Positions 1-6,156 of a stretch of DNA of 8,325 nt are shown piece by piece. The notes below the pieces were generated by a model that searched no databases, was not told the origin of the DNA, and worked only from the letters and a program-made list of their open reading frames with translations. Every line of letters starts with the position of its first letter. The first letter of the stretch is position 1. Both the position numbers and the translations under genes were made by a program. The DNA comes from Methanomassiliicoccus sp. UBA386 (GTDB lineage: Archaea; Thermoplasmatota; Thermoplasmata; Methanomassiliicoccales; Methanomassiliicoccaceae), in NCBI GenBank assembly GCA_002498285.1, contig DAGU01000041.1, forward strand, positions 65,161 to 73,485, read 5' to 3'.

Positions 1-1764
1 GAGACGTCCATGCACGACTTCCCCATGTGCCCGGACTGCCGCAACGAATACGACGACCCGTCGGCCAGGAGGTTCCACCATCAGACCATATCGTGCCCCA
101 GATGCGGGCCCGAATACTATCTGCTGGACCGGAACGGGAAGCGCATCGCCGCCGACGATCCGGTGGCATACTTCGCCGAGCAGATGGGGCGCGGGGCGAT
201 CGGCGTGGCCAAGAGCTGGGGGGGGATGCACATATGCTGTTCGCTCGCCACCCTGCCCAGGCTCAGGAAGTGGTACCGCCGCGACCAAAAGCCGTTCGCG
301 GTGATGGTGCGCGACATGGCTGCGGTGCGCCGCTATGGCCGCCCGGACGAGCACGAGGCGGAGCTGCTGACCTCGCCCCACCGCCCGGTGGTCCTCGTCC
401 CGCGGACGGAGGAGGCCATCAACGAGGTCATCTCCCCCGGCCTGGGGAACGTGGGGCTGTTCCTGCCATATACGGAGATGCAGCACCTGCTGTTCCACCA
501 TCTCAAATGCGACGCTCTCGTCATGACCTCCGCCAACACGCCCGGTGAACCGATGGTCCTGAGGGACAGCGATGCCCTGGACCTCAACGCGGAGCTGTAC
601 CTTCTCCACAACCGGGAGATACTGAACCGCTGCGACGATTCGGTGGTCCGCTCCTTCGGCCGCAACACCTTCTTCCTGAGGAAGTCCCGCGGCCATATCC
701 CATCGCCCATCGAGGTGCGCCTGAAGGGGCAGGCAGTGGGGGTCGGCGCACAGGAGAATCTGACGGGAGCGGTGATCAAGGACGGGCGGCTGTTCACGAC
801 GCAGCACATAGGGGACGGCGATTCCCCAAGGGTCATAGAGTTTCTTGAAGCGTCCATCGGCCATTTCCGCCGGATGCTTGGCGTGAACGAACTGGACGCG
901 GTCGGAATGGACCTGCATCCCGGGTACACGAACCGCAGGATGGCCAGGGAGATGGCGTACCGGGCGGGAGCGGAGCTGGTCGAGGTGCAGCATCACTGGG
1001 CACACGCCGCCGCCCTCCTGCTGGACGCCGGCCTGGACGAGACCGTGTGCCTGACGCTGGACGGCACCGGATACGGCGCCGACGGCCAGGCCTGGGGGGG
1101 AGAGGTGCTCCACGTGACCCTGGACGACTACAGGCGGGTGGCCCACCTGGAGGGCTTCCCGCTGCTGGGCGGCGAGATGGCCGTCAAGGACCCCCGCCGC
1201 CTGGTGTTCGCCCTGTCAGCAAGAGCAGGCCTGCCGCTGCCGTACTTCGAGGACCGCGACGCCGCGGTGCTGCTGAAGCTCATGGACAGGAGCGTCGCCA
1301 CCACCGGGTTCGGCCGGGTGCTGGACGCGGTGTCCTGCTACCTTGACATCTGCCAGACCAGGAGCTACGACGGCGAGCCGGCGATGAAGCTGGAGCCGTT
1401 CCTGGCCAGAGGCGAGCGGAGCGTCCCCATGAAGGCCGAGCTTCGCTCGGGCGTGGTGGGCACCGTGGACCTGTTCCGGCAGCTGGCCGGATCGAGCGGC
1501 ACGAGGGAAGACCGCGCGCATTCGTTCACCGCCGCGCTGCTCGAAGCGCTGGTGGACGCCGCGGCCGATGAGGCCGCGTCCACGGGCGTGGACAATATCG
1601 GGCTTACCGGGGGCGTATCGTACAACTCCACCATATGCGCGATGGCCAAGTCCATGGTGGAGAAGAGGGGGCTCAGGTTTGTTTGCCCCGACCGCCTGCC
1701 CAACGGGGACGGGTGCGTCTCCAGCGGGCAGGCGGCGGTGGCTCTTAGAAAGGTCGGTAAGTGA
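1..1764 (+). CDS. hypF: Carbamoyltransferase HypF, hydrogenase maturation (5' end outside window)
   Basis: HypF uses carbamoyl phosphate and ATP to carbamoylate the C-terminal Cys of HypE, the first step in making the cyanide ligands of NiFe-hydrogenase; it acts in the cytoplasm. The frame is open from base 1 and the first visible residues (ETSMHDFPMCPDC) already match the middle of HypF, so ATG at 10 is internal. The acylphosphatase domain and first zinc finger lie upstream of the window. Visible in order are the second zinc finger (CPDC ... CPRCGP, bases 25-111), the YrdC-like domain (KSWGGMHICC, then KPFAVMV, about 210-315), and the Kae1-like carbamoyltransferase domain with metal-binding HHWAH (about 988-1005), DGTGYGADG (about 1060-1086) and GLTGGVSYN (about 1600-1626). 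No lesion is seen in this part. It ends 4 bases from a convergent gene, and no clear terminator is visible between them. Its presence predicts NiFe hydrogenases in this organism. Confidence 0.95.
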   Translation, partial: ETSMHDFPMCPDCRNEYDDPSARRFHHQTISCPRCGPEYYLLDRNGKRIAADDPVAYFAEQMGRGAIGVAKSWGGMHICCSLATLPRLRKWYRRDQKPFAVMVRDMAAVRRYGRPDEHEAELLTSPHRPVVLVPRTEEAINEVISPGLGNVGLFLPYTEMQHLLFHHLKCDALVMTSANTPGEPMVLRDSDALDLNAELYLLHNREILNRCDDSVVRSFGRNTFFLRKSRGHIPSPIEVRLKGQAVGVGAQENLTGAVIKDGRLFTTQHIGDGDSPRVIEFLEASIGHFRRMLGVNELDAVGMDLHPGYTNRRMAREMAYRAGAELVEVQHHWAHAAALLLDAGLDETVCLTLDGTGYGADGQAWGGEVLHVTLDDYRRVAHLEGFPLLGGEMAVKDPRRLVFALSARAGLPLPYFEDRDAAVLLKLMDRSVATTGFGRVLDAVSCYLDICQTRSYDGEPAMKLEPFLARGERSVPMKAELRSGVVGTVDLFRQLAGSSGTREDRAHSFTAALLEALVDAAADEAASTGVDNIGLTGGVSYNSTICAMAKSMVEKRGLRFVCPDRLPNGDGCVSSGQAAVALRKVGK

Positions 1765-1768
1765 GGTT

Positions 1769-2206
1769 TCAGTGGCCGTCGACCAGCAGCGGCAGGGGCT
1801 TGTCGAACCACTTGGCGGAGCCGATGTCCTTCACGCACTTCCCCAGGCAGGCGCCCTCCTTGGGGGAAGGCGCGATGGTCCACTTCTCATCCTCGCGCTG
1901 CAGCCACAGGGTGGCGCCGGGGAAGCCCTTCTCAGGGACCCATCGCTCCCCCACGATCTTCTCCTCTTCCTCATCCTGGTGCTCGGCGAGCATGCGGCCG
2001 ACGGCCGCGGTCATCTCGTGAACCTCGCTGAGGTCGCCCTGAACGAACTGCAGGTCCAGCAGGAACTCGTACAGCTGCCTGAGGCGAACGCCGTCCTGGA
2101 CCTTGAAGGAGCCTTTCCGGACGTCCTCCAGGAGGCGCTGGGTCGAGGAGCCGAGGGCCTGGTACTTCTTGGCTAGCGAAAGGAACTCATCTGTCGTTAT
2201 GTTCAT
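1769..2206 (-). CDS. Conserved-looking hypothetical protein, 145 aa
   Basis: I do not recognise this family. The protein appears soluble, with no signal peptide or membrane segment. The first about 75 residues look helical (SLAKKYQAL, LYEFLLDLQFVQGDLSEVHEM). They are followed by a strongly acidic run (HQDEEEEK, about residues 76-83), then a likely beta-rich C-terminal half with several Trp (ERWVPEKGF, TLWLQREDEKWTI) and a CLGKC pair. The ATG at 2206 is supported by GGAG seven bases upstream (2214-2217). A stronger GGAGGTG lies further upstream at 2238-2244, inside a 12-codon mini-ORF (2209-2247, MEVQQKLRRDGE) that ends two bases before this ATG. The gene faces hypF, with 4 bases between stops. 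Its leader lies downstream of the structured block at 2357-2543, so that RNA could either terminate before this gene or be part of its leader. Coding is inferred from length, a plausible ribosome site and balanced composition rather than from homology. Confidence 0.72.
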   Translation of the reverse strand: MNITTDEFLSLAKKYQALGSSTQRLLEDVRKGSFKVQDGVRLRQLYEFLLDLQFVQGDLSEVHEMTAAVGRMLAEHQDEEEEKIVGERWVPEKGFPGATLWLQREDEKWTIAPSPKEGACLGKCVKDIGSAKWFDKPLPLLVDGH

Positions 2207-2356
2207 TTCTATTCTCCATCCCTTCTGAGCTTTTGTTGCACCTCCATTTTCCCATCGCTCTTCAAATAGGTTCTAACCTGATTATCAAATGCGAGTTCAA
2301 TAGATTACAAAGATGGCGCAAATATGTGGATGGGAATTATTGATTTAATCACAAGG

Positions 2357-2363
2357 AAAAAAA
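2357..2363 (-). terminator. Poly-T terminator candidate (minus strand)
   Basis: A run of seven A on the plus strand reads T7 on the minus strand, directly after CGCGCGAAGCG, which can form only a weak 3-bp stem. Archaeal polymerase terminates readily at T tracts, so this could end the candidate RNA at 2364-2543 or attenuate transcription towards the gene at 1769-2206. Confidence 0.45.
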
Positions 2364-2543
2364 CGCTTCGCGCGGCTTGATTCTGGGGGTCGGTAGGGCA
2401 AGTGATTCCTAGAATCAATGACAAGGGGATACGTCGCCCCGCCGACCCTTGCCAGCGCTGTCCGCCGTACCGCGGGCGCGGCCTCGACCTTACCCAGCGG
2501 TTCACAGCGGCCTCCCTTGTCAGCACCGGTAGCGACTGCCCTA
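2357..2543 (-). ncRNA. Candidate structured RNA, family not recognised
   Basis: On the plus strand, TAGGGCA (2394-2400) is complementary to TGCCCTA (2537-2543), and this helix can continue past a one-base bulge with GT (2402-2403) against AC (2535-2536). TGACAAGGG (2419-2427) is complementary to CCCTTGTCA (2514-2522), and CGCTGT (2456-2461) to ACAGCG (2504-2509). These three helices nest. Small hairpins fill in: TGATTC-cta-GAATCA (2403-2417) and CCGC-gggc-GCGG (2470-2481). A competing pair, GGGTCGG (2387-2393) with CCGACCC (2442-2448), could form a pseudoknot or an alternative fold. Read on the minus strand, the outer helix starts about 20 bases after an AT-rich GATAATAA, and the block ends with CGCGCGAAGCG followed by T7 (2357-2363), as expected of an independent archaeal transcript. 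I checked by eye for RNase P, SRP, TPP and cobalamin-riboswitch signatures and found none. The strand is inferred; the complementarity is seen. Confidence 0.42.
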
Positions 2544-2570
2544 TTATCTATCTTCTGCTTATTATCTATC
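2542..2570. repeat. Tandem pair of TATTATCTATC (18-base period)
   Basis: TATTATCTATC occurs exactly at 2542-2552 and again at 2560-2570, separated by TTCTGCT. On the minus strand this is GATAGATAATA twice. The upstream minus-strand copy contains GATAATAA (2559-2566), a fair TATA box whose expected start, about 22-26 bases on, falls near 2536-2540, close to the 5' edge of the structured block. The pair may therefore be promoter plus operator; this is an inference from spacing. Confidence 0.5.
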
Positions 2571-2582
2571 CTCCGACGCCTG

Positions 2583-2919
2583 TCACCTCTCCGCCGCGTC
2601 CCCATTCTGGAGCATCTCCCGGAGGACGGCCGCGCTGCTCCTCTCGGCACCCTTGGTGGCGAACACCAAGGTAAGGTCCCCCTTCCGGGAAAGGGCCGCC
2701 AGGCGTTCCAGAAGCTTCCGGTCCACCTCCTTCACGTAACGCTCCTTGAACTCCTCCCACTTTGACGGGTCGTGAGAGTACCACTTCCGCAGCTCGGGCG
2801 AGGGGGCGATGTCCCGGCACCAGTGGTCCACCGCCGCCCTCTCCTTGCTCACTCTCCACCAGCACCCTGGTGCCATCGCCCGGCGACGGCTTCTCGTACA
2901 CCCTCTTGAGCTTGATCAT
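2583..2919 (-). pseudogene. DUF488-family gene broken by a frameshifting deletion
   Basis: The N-terminal part from ATG 2919 reads MIKLKRVYEKPSPGDGTRVLV, the start of DUF488 proteins (small, about 115-120 aa, function unknown). The rest of the family sequence, VSKERAAVDHWCRDIAPS then ELRKWYSHDPSKWEEF, continues in another frame down to the TGA at 2583-2585. In intact relatives the two parts are joined by the hallmark DRLWPRG. Here only GAGA (2853-2856) lies between the codons for V and V. Restoring seven codons needs 21 bases, so 17 are missing, a length that shifts the frame. Either frame alone gives a nonsense protein: the first frame runs into Gly- and Pro-rich sequence, and the second can start only at ATG 2876 or at an internal GTG and would lack the conserved N-terminus. 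The C-terminal half looks undecayed, so the break is recent, is an assembly error, or leaves a functional fragment. No good ribosome site precedes ATG 2919. Confidence 0.8.
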
Positions 2920-3018
2920 GAGATAGCATTCGTTGCGGGGCGATATCTGCTTTGGCAGGCACGGGCCCCGCAGCCCGCTTCGACAGATGTTCCAGATATG
3001 GTCAGTTGGATAAGCAAG

Positions 3019-3026
3019 GTTTATTA
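3019..3026 (+). promoter_or_regulatory. TATA box candidate for the ApgM-like gene
   Basis: GTTTATTA lies in GC-rich surroundings, with AAGCAAG before it. A start about 25 bases downstream (near 3047-3052) would give a leader of about 20 bases containing GGTG before TTG 3069. The same TTTATTA core is seen before the DUF6325 gene on the other strand (8180-8188). Confidence 0.5.
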
Positions 3027-3068
3027 GTGGCCCTCAATATCCAAGGCCCGGAATATGGTGGGTCGCCT

Positions 3069-4136
3069 TTGAACACTCTCATAATCTTGCTGGACGGGGC
3101 CGCGGATGACAAGATCCCCGAATTTGGTGACCGAACCCCCCTGGCATCGTTCGAGAAGCCCTTCATGGACATGGTGGCCAGCAACGGCCTCATGGGATGG
3201 ACCGAAGGGCGCCAGTACACGCACCTGTACCTCCTGGAGTTCCTGACCGGGAAACGCCTTGAGACCCCGCGGGGGCTGGTGGAAGCGGTGGGCCTGGGCG
3301 TCCCCGTCGAACCGAGGCAGGTCGCGTACCGGTTCTCCCCGGCCTACGTATACGATTCCAAGGTTGACTGGGCATACCGCGTCACCCCGGACCTCACCGA
3401 ATCGCTCCAGGACTCCATGGTGCAACACCTGGACATGCTGGGCGACCTCAATCCCCGCCTCTACTTCTACGAGGACGGCAGGGGGGTCATGACCGTCGAC
3501 ACCGAGGATGTGGTGCCTTTTCCCATGCCTCCCGCGCCGGTGGACGACGTGTCGTTCCCGATGCATCATTTCGGCGAGTACATCCACCGGGTGGCGTCGG
3601 AAACGGAGGGTCTTACGGTCATCCCCTGGGGCGGCGGCTCGCTTGCCAGACTCAACGGCCAGAAGGCGGTCCCGGAAGCGAAGAACATGGTCATGATCTC
3701 CAAGAGCCCCTCCGCGCTGGGCGTCGGGGGCCTGCTCAACATCCGCCGAGACGTGGTGGACAACATGTGGAGCGGGTTCCAGGAGGCGTTCCGGCTGCTG
3801 CGGTCGGGCGACGTGTTCATGCACGTGGAGGAGACGGACGACATCAGCCATCGGCGTGCGCCGGACCAGAAGGTCAGCATGCTCAAGGAGGTCGACGATA
3901 TTCTCATGGAGAACCTGGACCGGTTGCTGGGGCACCGCGTCGCCTTCATCGTCGATCACGGCACGTCCTCGATCAGCGGGCAGCACCTGCGGATGAAGGT
4001 GCCCTTCGCCGTATCCGAGGTGGTGGAGCCGTCCGAACCGACCGTCCGGTTCTGCGAGAACGATTACCGCCATGTGCCACTGGGGGAACTGCTCAAGGTG
4101 CTTCTCTCATATAGCTCTCCGTCGGACAGCATATAA
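3069..4136 (+). CDS. ApgM-like alkaline-phosphatase-superfamily protein, nucleophile apparently missing
   Basis: This is a 355-residue relative of archaeal cofactor-independent phosphoglycerate mutase (ApgM), which interconverts 3- and 2-phosphoglycerate with two metal ions and a phosphorylated Ser/Thr. Family marks are LIILLDG (metal Asp9), RTPLASFEKPFMD (22-34), VEETDDISH (Asp257 and His261), VDHGTSSISGQH (Asp296, His297, His306) and a C-terminal YRHVPLGELLKVLL. The Ser/Thr four residues before the conserved His (GSDTSH or GTEVAH in relatives) is replaced here: GRQYTH has Arg48 before His52. Mutase activity by the usual mechanism is therefore doubtful. The protein is also shorter than the usual about 400-430 aa. 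TTG 3069 is chosen because GGTGGG ends six bases upstream and it gives the normal N-terminus (MNTLIILLDG); GTG 3027 and TTG 2952 are in-frame alternatives. It lies directly upstream of cobT. A paralogue with a changed substrate or a binding role seems more likely than the glycolytic enzyme. Confidence 0.83.
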   Translation: MNTLIILLDGAADDKIPEFGDRTPLASFEKPFMDMVASNGLMGWTEGRQYTHLYLLEFLTGKRLETPRGLVEAVGLGVPVEPRQVAYRFSPAYVYDSKVDWAYRVTPDLTESLQDSMVQHLDMLGDLNPRLYFYEDGRGVMTVDTEDVVPFPMPPAPVDDVSFPMHHFGEYIHRVASETEGLTVIPWGGGSLARLNGQKAVPEAKNMVMISKSPSALGVGGLLNIRRDVVDNMWSGFQEAFRLLRSGDVFMHVEETDDISHRRAPDQKVSMLKEVDDILMENLDRLLGHRVAFIVDHGTSSISGQHLRMKVPFAVSEVVEPSEPTVRFCENDYRHVPLGELLKVLLSYSSPSDSI

Positions 4137-4140
4137 ATAG
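4131..4140 (+). promoter_or_regulatory. TATA box of cobT, overlapping the preceding stop codon
   Basis: ATATAAATAG is the best TATA box in the window, and the TAA stop of the upstream gene (4134-4136) lies inside it. Transcription would start near 4160-4165, leaving a leader of about 25-30 bases before ATG 4191. cobT therefore has its own promoter, although read-through from the upstream gene is possible. Confidence 0.65.
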
Positions 4141-4190
4141 GGCGATGGGCATCGGGTTGGATGTATTATCCAACTAGATGAGGCGCTCAA

Positions 4191-5297
4191 ATGACGTTCA
4201 AAGTACCGGAGGACATCGCCCTCTGCCTCAACGAGGACAGGGGAAAGGCATTTCTTGAGAGCATCTGGAACAAGAAGGCGGCGTACTGCTGCGTCATAGG
4301 CAACACGGAGACGGCCAAGATACCGGGCGTCTCGGCCGCCGGGGCCAACCCCGAGGCCACCGATTTCACTCCCGCGGCTGACATGGAGCTTCTGTACTTC
4401 GGCCGCTGCAAGTGCATCGACGGCGTGCCTATCACGCCCGACGGGATCCCCACGCCAGGCATCGTCACGATGTCGGCGCTCAAGCTGGCTCCCATGCCCA
4501 TCTTCGTCGTCAACGGCGGCCTCAGGGTGAAGCCGCATACTCCATACATCGAGGTGGAGGGGACGCCTGGCGGAGATATCCGCACGGGCAAGGCGGTCAA
4601 GGGGGCCGAGAGGGCGTTCGACCGCGCGCTGGTAGCCGGCCGACAGCTGGCCAAGACGGTCGATTACCTCGTGGTGGGGGAATCGATACCTGGCGGCACG
4701 ACCACCGCCCTGGGCGTCCTGACGGCGCTCGGCTACGATACCAAGGAGAAGGTCGCCAGCACCTTCCCCGTGAACCCGCACGACCTCAAGGGAAAGGTCG
4801 TTGCTGAAGGGATCGCCGCCTCTGGCATCGACCCCGAACTGCTGAGGAACGATGCCATGGCCGCGGTGCAGGCCGTCGGCGATCCGATGATGGCCCCCGC
4901 GGCCGGCCTTATAGCGGGCGCGGCCGAGAGCGTTCCCGTACTCATGGCGGGCGGCACTCAAATGGCTGCCGTGCTGGCGATCATCAAGGCCATGGACGAT
5001 ACCGTCATGGACAACCTCGCCCTTGGGACCACTAGATGGATCTCCGAGGACAAGACCTCTGACCTGAGAGGACTCGTCTCGCAGATGGGCGACGTGCCGG
5101 TGATGGCGGCCAACCTTAACTTCTCCGCCTCCCGCTACGACGGCCTCAGGGTGTACGAGACCGGTTTGGTGAAGGAGGGCGTCGGAGCAGGAGGATCGTC
5201 CATCATGGCCATGGCCGCGACCGGCGGAAAGGTCACGTGCCGCTCCCTGCTCGACGAGATCGAGAAGAACTACGCCCGCCTGGTCTCGAGGCGCTGA
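4191..5297 (+). CDS. cobT: Nicotinate-nucleotide:benzimidazole phosphoribosyltransferase CobT, archaeal type
   Basis: CobT moves phosphoribose from nicotinate mononucleotide to the lower-ligand base, giving the alpha-riboside 5'-phosphate that is joined to the corrin ring in late cobamide synthesis. The 368 residues match the archaeal/cyanobacterial branch (TIGR00303, formerly UPF0284), not the classical bacterial CobT. Family blocks are IGNTETAKIPGVSAAGANPE, VNGGLRVKPHTPYIEV, GESIPGGTTTA (residues 163-173), GDPMMAPAAGLIAGA and VLMAGGTQMAA. It is complete, soluble and of normal length. ATG 4191 follows GATGAGG (4177-4183). A strong TATA box overlaps the end of the preceding gene, and a T7 run follows the stop, so it is probably transcribed alone. 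No cobalamin riboswitch is visible in the 54-base gap. The natural base cannot be told from sequence; methanogens often use 5-hydroxybenzimidazole. Confidence 0.93.
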   Translation: MTFKVPEDIALCLNEDRGKAFLESIWNKKAAYCCVIGNTETAKIPGVSAAGANPEATDFTPAADMELLYFGRCKCIDGVPITPDGIPTPGIVTMSALKLAPMPIFVVNGGLRVKPHTPYIEVEGTPGGDIRTGKAVKGAERAFDRALVAGRQLAKTVDYLVVGESIPGGTTTALGVLTALGYDTKEKVASTFPVNPHDLKGKVVAEGIAASGIDPELLRNDAMAAVQAVGDPMMAPAAGLIAGAAESVPVLMAGGTQMAAVLAIIKAMDDTVMDNLALGTTRWISEDKTSDLRGLVSQMGDVPVMAANLNFSASRYDGLRVYETGLVKEGVGAGGSSIMAMAATGGKVTCRSLLDEIEKNYARLVSRR

Positions 5298-5308
5298 GCC
5301 CTCAAACC

Positions 5309-5315
5309 TTTTTTT
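5309..5315 (+). terminator. Poly-T terminator after cobT
   Basis: Seven T's begin 11 bases after the cobT stop codon. There is no strong hairpin in front, which is usual for archaeal T-tract termination. A G6 run follows. Confidence 0.6.
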
Positions 5316-5348
5316 CGGGGGGCGGAGGGAGGTCGCCCGCCTAGCAAG

Positions 5349-5357
5349 CATAATATA
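5349..5357 (+). promoter_or_regulatory. TATA box candidate for the PH-domain gene
   Basis: CATAATATA stands out in GC-rich intergenic DNA after the cobT terminator. A start about 25 bases downstream (5375-5382) would give a leader of roughly 70 bases, long for an archaeon, containing the 9-bp stem described next. Confidence 0.55.
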
Positions 5358-5373
5358 CCGGCCCCTGACGTGA

Positions 5374-5433
5374 AACCACCTAGGAGGGCCGGCCTTCCAC
5401 CCGGAGGCTGAGGGCGGGCCTGTCCCGGCCCTC
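5374..5433 (+). repeat. Perfect 9-bp inverted repeat in the leader of the PH-domain gene
   Basis: GAGGGCCGG (5374-5382) is exactly complementary to CCGGCCCTC (5425-5433), with a 42-base GC-rich loop. The right arm ends four bases before the GGAGGTG ribosome site (5438-5444) of the next gene. If transcription starts upstream of the left arm, the folded leader would sit against the ribosome site and could affect initiation. It is not a palindromic operator because the arms are too far apart. Confidence 0.5.
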
Positions 5434-5448
5434 GAATGGAGGTGCAGC

Positions 5449-6156
5449 ATGACAGCCCAGTCGTCAGCTGAGGCCATTCAGCCACATTCACGGAATATGC
5501 TCGACGGCAGGCACCTGGTGCCTGGCGAGAGGGTCATCTGGGAGAGCAGACCGGCCATGGCGATCGTGCTGCTCAGGCCCATCATCATAACCGTCCTGGC
5601 CCTCGCCTTCGCCAGCATCGTCCTGTCCTACGACGGCAGCCTGGCGTACCTCGTGGCCGCCCTGGTGCTGGCCGCCCTGATGATACCGTTCGATCGGCGC
5701 TTCGGCATACCTGCGGCGATCGCGGGCATCATCATCGCCTTTCTCGTCTCCCTCGATCGGGCCTGGGATGTGCTGGTGTTCATCCCGGTGGTCCTGGGGG
5801 TGCTGCCCCTCATCACAACGTACATGAACTGGAGGAATACGGTCTTCGTGCTCACCGACCGGCGCATCATAAGCCAGTACGGGTTCCTGAGCCGGCACTT
5901 CAGCGATACCGGCCTGGACAAGGTCCAGAGCATCTCGCTCAGCCAGCCTCTGCTGGAGAGGATCTTCGGGTTCGGGGACATCGCCATCATCACATCTGGG
6001 GATCTGGGGAGAGCCGTTCGGAGGCGGCCCGGCCTCCGCTTCCATTCGGGGGGAGATGTGGTCTGGGAGAACGTTCCCAGGCCCTTCGAGACCGAGAAGC
6101 TCCTGTCCGAGCACGTCTATCGCCCAATGGCGCCGCCACGAGGGGCCGCGGCCTGA
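5449..6156 (+). CDS. Membrane protein with C-terminal bacterial-type PH domain (bPH2/DUF304)
   Basis: The 235 residues begin with a short soluble part containing LVPGERVIWESRP (about 23-35), a typical lead-in of YdbS/YdbT-like proteins. About four membrane helices follow (roughly 38-59, 64-81, 86-102 and 107-124). The bPH2 domain (about 128-222) then reads FVLTDRRIISQYGFLSRHF, LDKVQSISLSQPLLERIFGF, IAIITSGD and ENVPRPFETEKL, which is the canonical order for this fold. Such domains are thought to mediate protein or lipid contacts at the membrane; no reaction is known. Having four helices before the PH domain is more than the usual two. ATG 5449 has the strongest ribosome site in the window (GGAGGTG, four bases away). 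It is followed by 217 bases without a gene and then a channel in the same direction, so co-transcription is possible but not shown. Confidence 0.86.
   Translation: MTAQSSAEAIQPHSRNMLDGRHLVPGERVIWESRPAMAIVLLRPIIITVLALAFASIVLSYDGSLAYLVAALVLAALMIPFDRRFGIPAAIAGIIIAFLVSLDRAWDVLVFIPVVLGVLPLITTYMNWRNTVFVLTDRRIISQYGFLSRHFSDTGLDKVQSISLSQPLLERIFGFGDIAIITSGDLGRAVRRRPGLRFHSGGDVVWENVPRPFETEKLLSEHVYRPMAPPRGAAA

Larger units (their letters stand above)
2207..2582. other. Gene-free intergenic region with AT-rich part and structured block
   Basis: No convincing protein gene is seen here. Bases 2260-2365 are markedly AT-rich compared with the rest of the window and should carry the promoter of the 1769-2206 gene; CCTATTTGAAG on the minus strand (about 2262-2272) is a weak TATA candidate. 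Bases 2364-2543 are GC-rich again and contain several complementary segments, described separately. Bases 2542-2570 hold a short direct repeat. The open frames crossing the region have arginine- and proline-rich translations typical of non-coding GC-rich DNA. Confidence 0.7.

Noticed and set aside
2501..2512. TTCACAGCGGCC also occurs at 7300-7311
   Set aside because: One exact 12-base match in 8.3 kb of GC-rich DNA is within chance, and the flanks do not match.
2305..2650. Minus-strand frames of 73 and 101 codons and plus-strand frames of 90 and 115 codons crossing the intergenic block
   Set aside because: Arg/Pro-rich composition and no ribosome sites. The complementary segments explain the region better than coding does.
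2952..3068. Upstream extension of the ApgM-like protein to TTG 2952
   Set aside because: The extra 39 residues match nothing in the family, lack a ribosome site and cross the TTTATTA promoter candidate.
4137..4190. Possible cobalamin riboswitch before cobT
   Set aside because: The gap is only 54 bases and shows no B12-box-like sequence or multi-helix structure.
4107..5477. 456-codon open frame antisense to cobT, and a 349-codon one antisense to the ApgM-like gene (3024-4073)
   Set aside because: The translations are rich in Arg, His, Gly and Pro with no family motif, and both lie exactly opposite genes with clear homology. This is the expected shadow of high third-position GC.
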